Assembly: GCA_003153555.1 (NCBI GenBank)
Contig: PLZS01000115.1
Span: 1-64,000, forward strand
Direction of reading: 5' to 3'
Source: Candidatus Melainabacteria bacterium
GTDB lineage: Bacteria > Cyanobacteriota > Vampirovibrionia > Obscuribacterales > Obscuribacteraceae
Length of the DNA stretch: 64,000 bases
In this document: positions 26,215 to 35,800 of the stretch, piece after piece
Numbering within the stretch: position 1 is the stretch's first letter
Layout of the letters: the number at the start of each line of letters is the position of its first letter
Notes under the pieces: model-generated
Told to the model about the DNA's origin: nothing
Database searches by the model: none
What the model saw: the letters and a program-made list of their open reading frames with translations, nothing else
Program-made: the position numbers and the translations under genes

Positions 26215-26763
26215 GTGAAAATTCAGCCAATGATTGTCCTTCGATTCGCCATTCTGGTGTCTGTTGGGAGCACCATTGCCTCTCCTTGCTGTGTTGCCAA
26301 TGACTCCTCAGGGTTTGCTCGGCTATCGGACTCAAAAAAAGAAGAGATTATGTGGCAACTTAGAGCTGACAGCGAATGGGGCCAGCTCGATCAGAATGGC
26401 CGGGCCTATCAGAAGCCCATCTGCCAGTACATCCTGACCAGGCCGGGGCACATGTTGACATGGAGCGGACTGTGGAAAAAAGAAGCGATAGACCTGGTGG
26501 ACAAGCAGGGATGGACGGACCTGGCGCCCTTGATTCGCAAGATTTACGAGAGCCCGCAGGACATCGGCGGTATCGAGGCGTGGGAAAGAGCCTTCAGATA
26601 TGTCCGACGGCAGGAGTCTAAGCCCATTCCCGCAGCGGTAATCGCGGCAGAAGAGACTCTGGAACATTGCCTCAACTACGGGAACACGGTGACAGACGAG
26701 CAGGTGAAAGCGGCGCAAGCGGAACTTTCAAATGCGCAGGATAAAGAAGCGGCTCTGGTTTAG
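26215..26763 (+). CDS. Exported hypothetical protein
   Basis: A protein of about 182 residues starting at GTG 26215 (ATG 26230 is an alternative), with a signal peptide (MIVLRFAILVSVGSTIA) followed by a helical domain rich in Trp, Glu and Gln (RADSEWGQLDQNGRAYQ, LTWSGLWKKEAIDLVDKQGW). No family is recognised. It ends in TAG, and the next frame begins two codons later in the same phase, so the two may once have been one reading unit or are a tightly spaced operon. Confidence 0.6.
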   Translation: MKIQPMIVLRFAILVSVGSTIASPCCVANDSSGFARLSDSKKEEIMWQLRADSEWGQLDQNGRAYQKPICQYILTRPGHMLTWSGLWKKEAIDLVDKQGWTDLAPLIRKIYESPQDIGGIEAWERAFRYVRRQESKPIPAAVIAAEETLEHCLNYGNTVTDEQVKAAQAELSNAQDKEAALV

Positions 26764-26769
26764 GCAATC

Positions 26770-27696
26770 ATGGCTGCAGCCGCAACTTATCAGTTCCATA
26801 AAGGCGGACCTCGCAAATGGAATAAAGCGGCGGTAGGTGTTCTCAGTACCCTGGATCAGAAAGAAGTAGCCTTCAGGCTCAAGCAGCTTGACCAGGCTCT
26901 GGTACCAGGCAAGTATGTTTCTCGCGATGAGACAATGGAGCATATAGCGAAGGATCTCAATCTGGATCGCAAGCAACAGTGCGCTTTGTCATGGGCTCTA
27001 GCCTTTCTACCCAACATTGATCCTCAGTTCGCTGCTAGTCAATTTGCTCGATTTCGTAGAGACTGGTTTGTTCCATTTGCTGGAATGCTCGGCATCTACG
27101 AATGGTAGCAAGGGCATAATAAGCCGACCCAATTCCATGCCGGGCCAGTTGTTTTCGGACTTGGTGCTGCTGCCACCGGCATTGGTATCGGTACCTGCAG
27201 AGCAAATAGAGATTATACCTCGGCGCATTTGTTGTTGCGATCGCTAAATACACTGGGTTTTCCCCTCTGGACGCCAACTGGAGAAAAAACATACTTCTAC
27301 GGTCAGTGTCTTTTAGCTGATGTTTTATCGCTGTGGGGAGAGACGGTTAGACCCTGGGACGTCAGTCCAACAGGATTTAAAGTGCCTGTGAATCATGAAG
27401 ATCAAAGGAATTTGTTTCTTGTAGTGTTTGCTTTAGCAGTAGGAATTTCCGGTGCGATTTTAGTCTTTCTTTCGCGCCGGACTTTTACACTTTTTAGTGA
27501 TAAGTCGCATGTGAGACCAGACTGGCGACGAGCTACCACAATCGCTTTCACACTTCAAGCAGCTGCGATGGCAGCTTTTTTTACTACTTCGGCCCTAAGC
27601 TTTCTGCAACTCGTGATCTTTATGGCTATGGTCGATTGGTTTGAAGAAATGATCTTACGTCCACGAATCGTCGGCCGGATCTTTGACCAGAAGTGA
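26770..27696 (+). pseudogene. Membrane protein gene interrupted by an in-frame amber codon
   Basis: The frame starting at ATG 26770 stops at TAG 27106-27108 (after GMLGIYEW) and then continues open in the same phase to 27696. The second part begins QGHNKPTQFHAGP and carries three hydrophobic segments, including LVVFALAVGISGAILVFL and a final LQLVIFMAMVDWF. Both parts look like protein, so the simplest view is one 309-codon gene with a CAG-to-TAG or similar nonsense change. The ATG at 27229 could still express a separate 155-residue membrane protein. Function not recognised. TAG serves as a normal stop for other genes here, so recoding is unlikely. Confidence 0.55.
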
Positions 27697-27753
27697 CATT
27701 TCAATCGATTATACGTCCATGGAGTCTGTACGTCTTGAAGCCCGTAGTCCGAT

Positions 27754-28233
27754 TTAGCTTGCTTTTTTAGTGACAAAGAAGTGAGCGATGTTGCTGATCA
27801 AGCTGTCTGCTTCCTTGATCTTAGCCAGGGTCCTCTTAGCTCGACGTGCAACTCGATAGTTCTCGTCCTTTGCCAGTGCTTGGTATATGTGTTCGGGGAA
27901 ATTAGGATTCATCGCTAGACAATATCGAACCAACGGACTTGGATCGGTTGCCAACCTCCACATGAAAGTAATCGCGTTAGGATGCTGAGCCACTGAGGCA
28001 CGCACTTCCGGGCTCTTGTCTTCTATTAGTTTTTCCAGTGTTTCCAAATCTGTGTTGGGATTTTCGGCCACTTCCATAAGAACTCCAGTGGACTTGGCTT
28101 TGCTCATAACATTGAGGATATCGCTGGGAGCATCATGATTACTGGCTACCAGACTTAGAATGTGCTCGAGTTCCGCTTCCGCCAAGTGAGCTTCGTCGAC
28201 GTTCTCTGCTAGTACTTCTATCTTGACCTTCAT
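27754..28233 (-). CDS. HEAT/leucine-rich-variant repeat protein
   Basis: A protein of about 159 residues made of short helical repeats: VAENPNTDLETLEKLIEDKSPEV, VAQHPNAITFMWRLATDPSPLV and AMNPNFPEHIYQALAKDENYRV. The (A/S)-x-(N/H)-P-(N/D) pattern is that of leucine-rich-variant (LRV) repeats, which are protein-interaction solenoids. The start is placed at ATG 28233, preceded by GGACGGGAAG; the frame extends to 28359 without a better site. No enzymatic domain. Confidence 0.7.
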   Translation of the reverse strand: MKVKIEVLAENVDEAHLAEAELEHILSLVASNHDAPSDILNVMSKAKSTGVLMEVAENPNTDLETLEKLIEDKSPEVRASVAQHPNAITFMWRLATDPSPLVRYCLAMNPNFPEHIYQALAKDENYRVARRAKRTLAKIKEADSLISNIAHFFVTKKAS

Positions 28234-28375
28234 AATTTCTTCCCGTCCTGAAATCGCATCCGCTTCCAACTGCTCAAATGTAGCGGTTGTATTGAGTCCG
28301 TACATCCAGCATAAGGGGTATACCCCTGCCAAATTTTCAAATCCAATAGAGCTGTTCAATATATGATGGACTAAA

Positions 28376-29716
28376 TCAGGTTATCGCTTCTGCATCCGGT
28401 TTTTGGAAAACAATCACCCCGATCACGGATGCCAGAGTAAAGAAGATAAGCAAGCCAAATGCGGCAGTGAAATTGTGCGTTGCATTGGCAATGATGCCTG
28501 TTAATGAAGGAGCGAGAATTCCTGCAAGCGCAAAGAAACAATCCATGATACCGAGGCTGGTGCCAGCTCGATCTTTGGCCAGGTCACAATTGAGTGCGTA
28601 GAATGCGGCGTTTGGCATCAATCCCAAACCCATTCCTAGCGAAATCATCGTGATTGCCACCTCCAGCGAGTGCGTAAACATGACTGGAATGAAACATATT
28701 GCTGAGGCCAACTGGCACATCCAAATCATGTGCGAGCGTGAGATTCTGCGGCTGCCGGTTTTCTGGAGAAGATAGTCTGAAAGCCAGCCAGCAGCGGGCA
28801 ACAAAATTGCTGCTGTTAACCAGGGGGCGATGAGGAATAATCCGGCTTGTTTGATATGCAATCCATACGTCTGCTCAAGATAGCCTGGAAGCCAAGTTTG
28901 AGCGAAGAACAACAAATAGCCAAAAGAAAAGAAGGCAAAATTATTCGACATCAGTGATGGATTGAGCAACATAAAACGCCATGTTGTCTTGCCTGCAGCT
29001 AGATCCTCGTGACGTAGAGTTTTTTCCGTTTTTTCGCGATCCGATGTCCTTCCTTCTCGAATGTGTTTGAGTTCTTCATCCGACACACGCTTGCAAGATT
29101 CAGGATAGTCTTTGAACACTAAGTACCAAGCGATCGCCCAAACAATACCTAAACAACCGAGCACGGCAAACATCGCCTTCCAACCCAGAGAAGCAACCAT
29201 ATTTGAAAGCAATGGCGCACCAATAACTGCTGAAACAGGCACGGCTGAAAGGACGATTGCCGTTGCTCGCCCTCGTTCTGAATTCGGCAACCAGTCTGCG
29301 ACCACGCGCGTTAGCGAAGGGAAGTGCGGTCCCTCGGCCACGCCGAGCAATGTTCTAAAAAGGAATAAAATCCAAAAGCTGCTAGCCAATCCCATCAAAG
29401 CAGTGCAGCCAGACCAGAGAATCGCCGCTGATGCCCAGGTTTTACGAGCCCCCCAACGGTCCACCAAAATGCCGCCCCCGACCGTCATCACCATGTAGCC
29501 GATGCCGAACGCACCGGCGATAAAGCCGAAATCTTGGTCATTGAATCCAAACTCTGCCTTGATCGGCGTGATGGCGTAAGAGATTGCCGACCGATCGAGG
29601 TAACAAATCAAAGTTATGGCAAACCCAAGTGCAATCACGACCCAGCGAAAGTTGCCTACAGAGGCTACACCTGCCGACGAATTTTGAGAAATTTCCTCGA
29701 TGTTGAGTTGTGCCAT
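28376..29716 (-). CDS. MFS transporter, anion:cation symporter-like
   Basis: This 446-residue protein has twelve predicted membrane helices and the MFS signature GGGILVDRWGARKTW between helices 2 and 3. The opening CYLDRSAISYAITPIKAEFGF and the phrase FRTLLGVAEGPHFPSLTRVVADWLP match the anion:cation symporter (ACS) family, which includes glucarate, hexuronate, phthalate and sialic-acid/nitrate carriers. An organic-anion substrate is therefore likely, but it cannot be named. The LRV-repeat gene lies downstream on the same strand. Confidence 0.9.
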   Translation of the reverse strand: MAQLNIEEISQNSSAGVASVGNFRWVVIALGFAITLICYLDRSAISYAITPIKAEFGFNDQDFGFIAGAFGIGYMVMTVGGGILVDRWGARKTWASAAILWSGCTALMGLASSFWILFLFRTLLGVAEGPHFPSLTRVVADWLPNSERGRATAIVLSAVPVSAVIGAPLLSNMVASLGWKAMFAVLGCLGIVWAIAWYLVFKDYPESCKRVSDEELKHIREGRTSDREKTEKTLRHEDLAAGKTTWRFMLLNPSLMSNNFAFFSFGYLLFFAQTWLPGYLEQTYGLHIKQAGLFLIAPWLTAAILLPAAGWLSDYLLQKTGSRRISRSHMIWMCQLASAICFIPVMFTHSLEVAITMISLGMGLGLMPNAAFYALNCDLAKDRAGTSLGIMDCFFALAGILAPSLTGIIANATHNFTAAFGLLIFFTLASVIGVIVFQKPDAEAIT

Positions 29717-30016
29717 GGTTGCCTTGGATGCGGCGGGGATCTAGCGTCAAACCGAACACAGTTTCGCCTGCTGCGTTTTGGGTGAGACGCTGAAAATCTT
29801 ACGCTATTCGCGAAGGATAAGTCGAGCCGCTTGCGGAGTCGGGCAGCTTCGCTGTAGCAGCCGAGCAGGCGGACCATGGGTGGAATGCTTGGACATAGAG
29901 GCATGGGGGGGCCTTTGGGCTCGGATGAGCAGTACGAACGCCTTTAGGTCATCAAAAGCCAATTCGACAACAGCCTTGGACCCAAAAAGCTACAGATGAG
30001 CTCCAACTAAACCTTA
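29717..30016. other. Gene-free stretch with hairpin-rich segment
   Basis: No credible ORF lies between the MFS start and the hairpin at 30017. Between about 29815 and 29885 several short stems can be drawn (CCGC-TT-GCGG, CAGC-TTCG-CTG). A structured RNA is possible, but I found no SRP, tmRNA, RNase P or 6S signature. Confidence 0.25.
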
Positions 30017-30046
30017 AGGAGGTGACGCATCATGGCGTTACCTCCT
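30017..30046 (+). promoter_or_regulatory. 12-bp stem-loop sequestering a perfect Shine-Dalgarno
   Basis: AGGAGGTGACGC (30017-30028) pairs with GCGTTACCTCCT (30035-30046) with one G-U wobble and a 6-base loop. The left arm is a perfect Shine-Dalgarno (AAGGAGGTGA from 30016) and the loop holds the ATG of the mini-ORF at 30032. There is no T-run, so it is unlikely to be a simple terminator. It lies 65 bases before the caspase-like gene. Confidence 0.55.
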
Positions 30047-30055
30047 CCTAATTAG
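30032..30055 (+). CDS. Seven-codon leader-like ORF encoding MALPPPN
   Basis: The ATG at 30032 is six bases after the perfect SD AAGGAGGTGA. It is followed by GCG TTA CCT CCT CCT AAT and TAG. The three consecutive prolines are a ribosome-stalling motif normally relieved by EF-P. The Pro codons themselves form the hairpin arm that covers the SD. It may regulate the caspase-like gene 55 bases downstream; this is inference. Confidence 0.4.
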   Translation: MALPPPN

Positions 30056-30110
30056 CGGGCGCGATCCAGTAAAATAGGTATTCGAAGGTTCAGACTCAAT
30101 TGGTAGGAAA

Positions 30111-31799
30111 ATGAATCGCTTTTTTCTTAGCTCTCTTTTATGTTTGTGCATGCTTTCAGCTCAAGCTCCTGTACACGCTGAATGGTACGACAGTGAACAT
30201 TCGACTTTAGAGAAAGCTAAACGCATGTATCAATCGGGAAGATTTGACGAAGCGCGTGTCATGTTTACCGACTGTATAAATTCCAATGCCAGGTCTGCTG
30301 AGACCTACTATTGGCGCGGTGTTACATACAACAGTCTTAATCAGCCTGAAAAAGCGCTGGCAGATTTCAATCAAACCATATCGCTCGATTCCAACAACCC
30401 TAAGTACTACCTCGGTCGCGGTCTGCTTTACTCCAACAAGAATGAATATGATGAAGCGATCGCGGATTTTGATTCGGCCTTGCGGCTTGATCCCGACAAT
30501 GACATGGCTTCTACGAATAAGAAGTTCTGTGTTCAAGCAATTGCTGATAAGAAAAAGTCCGAGCTAGAAAAGATTGCTAAGGCCAAAGCTGACGCCGATC
30601 GCCTGGCTGCGGAAAAGTTAGCAGCAGAACAGCTAGCGCTGAATCCACCTGTGCCCGCTAAAAAGGGCAGAACCCCTCACACCGTTTCGGAGAAACCGGT
30701 GGCGGTGGCAGTGACTCCTGTTGCAAACAATGCTGCAAACACAGCCCAACTTCGTGCCATCGAAAAGAAGCAGGCTGAGTTGCAAGCTCGGGAACAGGCT
30801 GTTGAGGCTAAGCTCGAGAAGGAACGCATTGAAAGACAGCAATTGGCTGAAGCGAAAATTGAAGCGAAAACAGAGCAGCAACATCTGGTCAAAGAAAACA
30901 AGCGCTCTGCCTCCACTCATGTCGCAAAAACGAAAGAGGTTGAGCCACCAGTTGCGGAAGAACCAGCTGCGCCGCCTGTGAACCGCCCGATCCGGGACAA
31001 ATGGGCCTTGATTGTTGGAATCAGTAAGTTCAAGGATGGCAGTTTGAACTTGCGTTATCCATCTAAAGACGCCAAAGACTTTTATGATTTTCTGGTCACT
31101 AGTGCTGGTTTCAAAAAAGACCACATCAAATTACTGGTCGATGAAGAAGCAACAAGAGGGCGCATTCTCTCAGAGCTTGGCGACAAATGGTTGCCGCGTG
31201 TAGCTAATCCTGACGACCTCGTTGTCATCTACATTTCAAGCCATGGCAGCGCTTCTGATATGGACGTGGGCGGAGTAAATTATCTTCTTGCGCACGATAC
31301 TGACGTAGATAACTTATACGCTTCGGGCTTGCCGATGCAAGATTTGACGCGAATCATCAAAGGTCGTGTTCACGCCGATCGTATCGTGCTAGTTCTCGAT
31401 GCCTGTCATAGTGGCGCCACAACAGTTGCTGACAGCAAGGGACTGACGAGGCGCTCCAATGTCAATGCAGACGAAATAGCTCAAGGCACTGGTCAACTCG
31501 TTATCTCTTCAAGTCTGCCTAATCAAGTTTCTTGGGAATCGAAGAAAGATCAAAACAGCGTCTTCACTAAATACTTGATGGAAGGGTTGAAGACTAAACC
31601 TAACCTTGGCGAAGCGTTTGCTTTCATGCGCAATAAGGTCCAAGAAGAAGTATTGCGCGAACGCGGTGTCTTGCAAACTCCCGTGTTGAAAAGCAAATGG
31701 CAAGGCAATGAACTTGTGATCGGCGCACCGGCTGTAAATCCATCCGCTGGACTGGAGCCAGAAGCTGAAGGGATGCGGCCAGGTCAAACAACGCACTAG
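30111..31799 (+). CDS. Secreted caspase-family (C14) protease with N-terminal TPRs
   Basis: This 562-residue protein has a signal peptide (to about residue 24, ending VHA), three TPRs (about 30-140: AKRMYQSGRFDEARVMF, YYWRGVTYNSLNQPEKAL), an Ala/Lys/Glu coiled coil (about 145-285) and a caspase/metacaspase domain (about 298-530). The catalytic pair is visible: His378 in YISSHGSAS and Cys432 in VLDACHSGA. WALIVGISKF opens the domain. An exported, enzymatically competent peptidase is expected, with TPRs for substrate or partner binding. The M23 peptidase gene begins two bases after its stop codon, suggesting joint action in the cell envelope. Confidence 0.9.
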   Translation: MNRFFLSSLLCLCMLSAQAPVHAEWYDSEHSTLEKAKRMYQSGRFDEARVMFTDCINSNARSAETYYWRGVTYNSLNQPEKALADFNQTISLDSNNPKYYLGRGLLYSNKNEYDEAIADFDSALRLDPDNDMASTNKKFCVQAIADKKKSELEKIAKAKADADRLAAEKLAAEQLALNPPVPAKKGRTPHTVSEKPVAVAVTPVANNAANTAQLRAIEKKQAELQAREQAVEAKLEKERIERQQLAEAKIEAKTEQQHLVKENKRSASTHVAKTKEVEPPVAEEPAAPPVNRPIRDKWALIVGISKFKDGSLNLRYPSKDAKDFYDFLVTSAGFKKDHIKLLVDEEATRGRILSELGDKWLPRVANPDDLVVIYISSHGSASDMDVGGVNYLLAHDTDVDNLYASGLPMQDLTRIIKGRVHADRIVLVLDACHSGATTVADSKGLTRRSNVNADEIAQGTGQLVISSSLPNQVSWESKKDQNSVFTKYLMEGLKTKPNLGEAFAFMRNKVQEEVLRERGVLQTPVLKSKWQGNELVIGAPAVNPSAGLEPEAEGMRPGQTTH

Positions 31800-31800
31800 A

Positions 31801-32676
31801 ATGAAATTCGGAAACTCGAATTCTCACTTAATCAGTAGCTCGCTGCTTCTCCTCACGATTAGCTTTCTTATAGCGCAAAGGTGTGATGCAGCAGAGTTGT
31901 GCTCGCAAGAGCAGGTAGTTGTGCAGGTAGAGCACGTCGGCAAAAATTATATACTCACTTTAATGCCACCCAAGACGACTCTTGAGGCTACGATCGGCGT
32001 CGAGCTAAACCTTCAGAATATGACCGCATCGCAGCCCAATCATTTTGTATATAGAGTGGATGGACTTCAACATTCATTTCGTAACCCCGTTCAGATCGCT
32101 TATTTTTCTCAAGCAAATCCGGACAGAGTTTGTTATTTTAACTGGAAGTACATGTGGCTGTGCGGCCTTCCTGGAGGCGTTCACGACAATTGGTATGTTT
32201 ACTCTTTGCCCTATCGTCAAGGCGAGCACCATGTAGTGGCTCAAGGCTATTTCGGCTCATTTAGTCATGCTAGAGGAACCCCAGCCGAATACGCAATTGA
32301 CTTCAGCATGCCGGAGGGTACTGCGGTCTGCGCTGCCCGAGAGGGGATTGTGGTTGCGTCTTATGGTGACTCCACAGTTGGTGGCAGCGATAAGAAATAC
32401 TCCACCTGCGCCAATTATGTATATATCAAACATTCTGACGGAACATACGCTCGGTATGTGCACTTGCAACCGCACGGTAATCTGGCGAGACTGGGGCAGG
32501 CTGTACGTAAAGGGGATCAAATCGGTCTATCTGGAAGCACAGGCTATGCGGAGTTTCCACATTTGCATTTCGAGGTTTCAGTTACTCTCGACGGTGAGCA
32601 CGAAAAATCCTTGCCAGTAACGTTTCACACCGTTCGGGGAGACATTTCTGACTTGAAACAGGGCGAATCGTATTAG
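31801..32676 (+). CDS. Secreted M23 family metallopeptidase (LytM-like)
   Basis: This 291-residue protein has an N-terminal signal peptide (about 1-30), a beta-rich region and a C-terminal M23 domain. The metal site is seen as YAIDFSMPEGTAV (Asp ligand, with an upstream His in SFSHARG) and PHLHFEVSV (H-x-H motif), with the usual GYAEF spacer and KKGDQIGLSGSTGY-like turn. M23 enzymes cut peptidoglycan cross-bridges or act as inactive regulators; here the H-x-H and Asp are intact. Its ATG follows the caspase-like stop by one base, so the two should be translationally coupled. Confidence 0.9.
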   Translation: MKFGNSNSHLISSSLLLLTISFLIAQRCDAAELCSQEQVVVQVEHVGKNYILTLMPPKTTLEATIGVELNLQNMTASQPNHFVYRVDGLQHSFRNPVQIAYFSQANPDRVCYFNWKYMWLCGLPGGVHDNWYVYSLPYRQGEHHVVAQGYFGSFSHARGTPAEYAIDFSMPEGTAVCAAREGIVVASYGDSTVGGSDKKYSTCANYVYIKHSDGTYARYVHLQPHGNLARLGQAVRKGDQIGLSGSTGYAEFPHLHFEVSVTLDGEHEKSLPVTFHTVRGDISDLKQGESY

Positions 32677-32864
32677 CGCAGAGTCCAGGCCAAAGGCATG
32701 TTCAATTTGGCTTCGCAAATCGATTTGCCGTTATGACATAACAGTCTTAGACCTTGATGGATAATGACCCCGTCAGAGAAAGCGAGAAGCCCTTGATTTC
32801 TTAGGCTTTAAGGCGATGTAAAGCTTGAGACTTGCCACTTAGATGTGCTTAGATCCGTGTACCG

Positions 32865-35800
32865 GTGGATGCGTCTATACAAGTGGCAAAATTAGACAAC
32901 GACGAAGCTAGACAAGTGGCCAGTGCGACTGTCATACCAACATTGGACGCTCTTACAAGCGTCAGTGCCAGCGATCAAAGCGCTTTGATTACTTTGCTTG
33001 CTTGTCTTGATAATCCCGCTTCTCGCACGGAAGCTTGCCGGACTTTGCATTCGTTGGCGGAGTGCTTATCTGAGCGACCGGCGGCCAATCTATCGCTCAA
33101 ATCGCTTGAAATTCCAGGTACGACCAAACCGATTCGGCTGATCTTGTCTCCCGCTGTCTTCTCGCCTGAGCAGTGGGGTAGAACGTTCGCTGAAGGATTA
33201 ATGAAGACTCCTGAGATGTTCTACGGTAAAAGGGTTGTTGAGTTAGGCACTGGGTCTGGTTGGATCAGTTTGCTGCTGTTGCTACGCACTGGCGTAGCGG
33301 AACTTTTGGCGCTCGATATAAATCCAGTGGCGATCACCTTGGCTCGTCTGAATTGTTGGCTGAATGGCACCACGAGTGATGGCACTCTTGTATTCAGTCA
33401 ATACGGCGTTCCGATCATTAATGCACTTCGCTTTGCCGAGTCAGATTTGCTTGCCGAGGCCTTCAAGTCAAACGAAAGGTTTGACCATGTAATTGGCTGC
33501 ATACCTCAAGTTCTTCATCCTGATGAAGAGGGTGCGGAAGTTAAAAGCAGGACTTCCGAAGAAGACTTGTACAATTTGAGTAACTACTGCTTTCAACAAG
33601 GCATTTTGGAAGATCGTTTCGGATTGCCGCTCATCGCCAGAGCCTTGGAAGAATCTCAACTTTGTTTAAATCCGGGCGGAAAAGTAACCCTAGTGCTTGG
33701 TGGACGTCCAGGCCCCGGCGCGATTGAGTCGATGTTTAGTCGCCGCGGATTCGATTCCAAATTGATTTGGAGCAGAAGGATTCAGCAAGCAGACGATACT
33801 GATTTAGCATCTCTCGTTAGGTTGGAACGAACGCACTCTATCCAATTTCATTTCTTCATGTCGCGTGATTCGCAACAAGCAGTTTCCGCCGAGACCGCCG
33901 TTCAATTGCTTAAAAAGAATCAGGATGTGTATCATGACTTGCTTGTTTACCAGGCTGTGACTCGATGGGAGACGCCGACAACACTCTTTGTGCGCAACTT
34001 GCATGAGATGAAATTGGATTCTTTGCGTAATGAATTAGACTTTTCTAGAGTGACAGAAGAGCAAGTTAGTTTCTTGAGCCGCTTTTCCTCTGACATGCTT
34101 ACTTCCAAGGCAATTCCATATCCGCACGAAAGAGGCGATTCAGGATTGCGCACTAAGTTAGCTAAATTTCTGAATCTCTATTGCCATTATCCGATTTCCG
34201 TGGAGCAGCTCTTCGTCGGACCCGAACGAAGTCAGCTTTTAGCCATGGTATTGAATATGGTGACCAGTTCCGGTGACCAAGTTCTAATATCTCAATCCAT
34301 CTCATCAATTTATTCTCCAGTCACAAAGCAGATGCAGCTTAGTCTGGTTCAAGGAAATGATGATCTCTCTGAACTTCTTCAGCTCGTTGAGATCATCCAA
34401 CCGGCTGTGGTTCTAATCGCTCCAAGTCAATTGTCTCATCCATCGTCGCTTACTCTTCAGGCTTTGCGGGATCATGCGAGCAAGAATCCACATCGTTGGT
34501 ATTTGGTCGATGATTCCGCGCACTTCGATATTAGTTCTGATTTAAATTCAAACATGACCATTCGTCTAGCGGCTCAGCTCAAGCTGCCGGGAAATTTGAT
34601 ATTTATCTATGGATTGATCAAAAACACGGTATCTCCTGACTTGGAACTTAGTTTTTTGTTGAATGCTCCATCTAAATGGATTCATGCTTTCGATGTGGGC
34701 GCCGAACTTACGTACTCGCGGATTGCCTATCCGAGCCAACTTTATTATGAATGGTTATTCGACGACCTGTTGTCGTTTCCTTTCCCTTTGCAACAAACAC
34801 AATCTCTCGATTCGCACGAAAATGAAACTGAGTCTACTTTTTCGCTTAACTTTCTTGCCGCCGCCACCGATCCTGTGTTCAATCCTAAACCCATAAACCC
34901 AGAACAGGTCGGGGTGATCAGGCTGGACTATGGAGAAATGGAGGCTCCCGTTCCGGACGCACTGGTAAAGGGATTGTTTAAGGGATTTCTGGAGGAATCG
35001 ACGGACCGCCTTGAACAATTGATGATCGAGCGAGTTTGTTCCTACTTTAAAGCAACTCGACAGGTTGATGTTGAGCCAAGCCAGATAGTTTTATCGCAGG
35101 GCGTCTTTCCGCTTTTTGGTGCCTTGCTGTCCACCCTGCGCAAGCGATTGAAACGTGCTCCAATTGTCGCTTTGCCCGATGGCAGTTACGGACCGGTGTA
35201 TGCGGCAATAAAATATCACGGCGGTATAGAGCAACGAATTCCTACCGACCCGAGTAAAGCATTCTTACTTTCTGCAGATCAATTGGATCGCTTAGATCCT
35301 AAACCGGATTTGCTTTGGTTGACGCAGCCGAACAATCCGAGTGGTTTGTATTTTCACTCAGATCAGATTCAGTCCATAGTCAAAACTTGCAGAGACAGGG
35401 ATATTTTGCTGCTGGCCGATGAAATATTTTTCTTGATCAGTGACTTTAGGCTGGGTGCATCAACTCCAAAGTATTTGAGTTTCGCATCGGCCCTCAATGG
35501 TAGTGCCAGCAAAAATGTTTTCATCTCGGATGGTATTTCCAAAATATTTGCGGCCGGTGGAATGCGCTGCGGCTTTATGGTTTGCCCGGATGATGTCTGG
35601 GCGCAGGAATTGCGCGCTTCAGTCTGCTTGCCGCCACGTTCGACGTTACGCGCCTGGGACGCACTTTACTCACCGTTTCTGGATTCACCGCCGCACAGAT
35701 TCGTCAATCTTGTCAGTGAAAAACGCGACATCCAAGAATATATGGATACGATTCGAAAACAGTTATCCTCACAACGAGACGAACTCATAGACTTACTCAA

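Noticed and set aside
26761-27108. Amber codon read as an amino acid (recoding)
   Set aside because: Several intact genes in the window end with TAG, including the peptide at 75-242 and the caspase-like gene, and no suppressor tRNA was seen.
29815-29895. Candidate SRP or other housekeeping RNA
   Set aside because: The AGCAGCC word is present, but the required GGAAGGAAGC apical loop and the flanking stem are missing.
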